Shown here: positions 63,952 through 64,000 of the stretch, in pieces | How positions within the stretch are numbered: the first letter of the stretch is position 1 | How the letters are laid out: every line of letters begins with the position of its first letter | Origin: a virus | Strand: one strand, 5' to 3' | IMG/VR virus record: IMGVR_UViG_3300011445_000020 | Span: 1 to 64,000 of that record | Length of the DNA: 64,000 bases | Made by a program: the position numbers and the translations under genes | Notes under the pieces: model-generated | The model's database searches: none | What the model saw: the letters and a program-made list of their open reading frames with translations, nothing else | Told to the model about the DNA's origin: nothing

Positions 63952-64000
63952 GAACCCTCCTTGAGAATCACGTAGTTGCTGGGTGGTCCGCTCTCGTTCG
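63948..64000 (-). CDS. C-terminal end of an unidentified gene
   Basis: A partial frame NESGPPSNYVILKEGS enters from the right edge and stops at 63948, overlapping the GroES ATG (ATGA), which supports it as a true gene end. Too short to identify. Confidence 0.45.
   Translation of the reverse strand, partial: NESGPPSNYVILKEGS

Noticed and set aside
1-64000. CRISPR array, insertion sequence or attachment site
   Set aside because: No regularly spaced repeats, transposase or integrase were seen, and tRNA genes show no duplicated 3' ends.

Overview
The window is a 64 kb piece of a tailed double-stranded DNA phage genome (Caudoviricetes). It has a terminase large subunit, a portal, an SU10-like (DUF5309-type) major capsid protein, several very large internal virion proteins and fibres, and a holin plus T4-type lysozyme. 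There is no recognisable tape measure, sheath, integrase or phage RNA polymerase. The shape is that of a lytic podovirus-like phage that uses host transcription. A Sec signal peptide on one small protein and a three-TM holin like those of proteobacterial gene transfer agents suggest a Gram-negative host. This is an inference. Genes are tightly packed, with ATGA, GTGA or TAATG junctions almost everywhere.

Layout. (1) 1-14.3 kb, minus strand: early or accessory arm. It carries a MazG-like protein, an NAD+ salvage pair (NAMPT/NadV plus NMN adenylyltransferase-Nudix/NatV), the RNA ligase RtcB, a RepA-like ATPase, a CCA-adding enzyme and many small zinc-ribbon, membrane or basic proteins. At its promoter-proximal end lie three hammerhead ribozymes interleaved with tiny genes (13483-14316). 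(2) 14.3-15.1 kb: divergent control region with a near-consensus rightward sigma70 promoter and a candidate leftward one. (3) 15.1-45.8 kb, plus strand: packaging, capsid, adaptor, fibre and ejection genes, then holin and tiny lysis-region genes, ending in a strong convergent terminator. (4) 45.8-46.4 kb, minus strand: six tRNA or tRNA-like genes. (5) 46.3-64 kb, minus strand: RlaP-like nucleotidyltransferase, exonuclease, HAD proteins, lysozyme, deoxyribosyltransferase-like protein, MazZ-like protein, a UDG-like/DNA polymerase A fusion, Sak4-like ATPase, PrimPol-type primase, PD-(D/E)XK nuclease, then an amino-sugar cassette (GT2, DegT aminotransferase, SDR, GNAT) and GroES.

How the genes may work together. 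Hammerhead cleavage leaves 2',3'-cyclic phosphate and 5'-OH ends, exactly the ends that RtcB joins. The phage encodes both in the same arm, together with CCA-adding and RlaP-like enzymes typical of tRNA repair. The two type II hammerheads share the same stem II arms (GUCC/GGAC). The RNA excised between them could therefore refold as a chimeric hammerhead that holds its own ends together, an ideal substrate for circularisation. This ribozyme-RtcB unit is the most striking candidate system here. The NadV-NatV pair matches the two-enzyme NAD+ reconstitution (NARP2-type) route used by phages against NAD+-depleting defences. Eight homing-endonuclease genes of four kinds are scattered through the genome, one of them 5'-truncated. 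Two short gene remnants (RNA ligase N-terminus, DUF932 C-terminus) show gene decay in the left arm.
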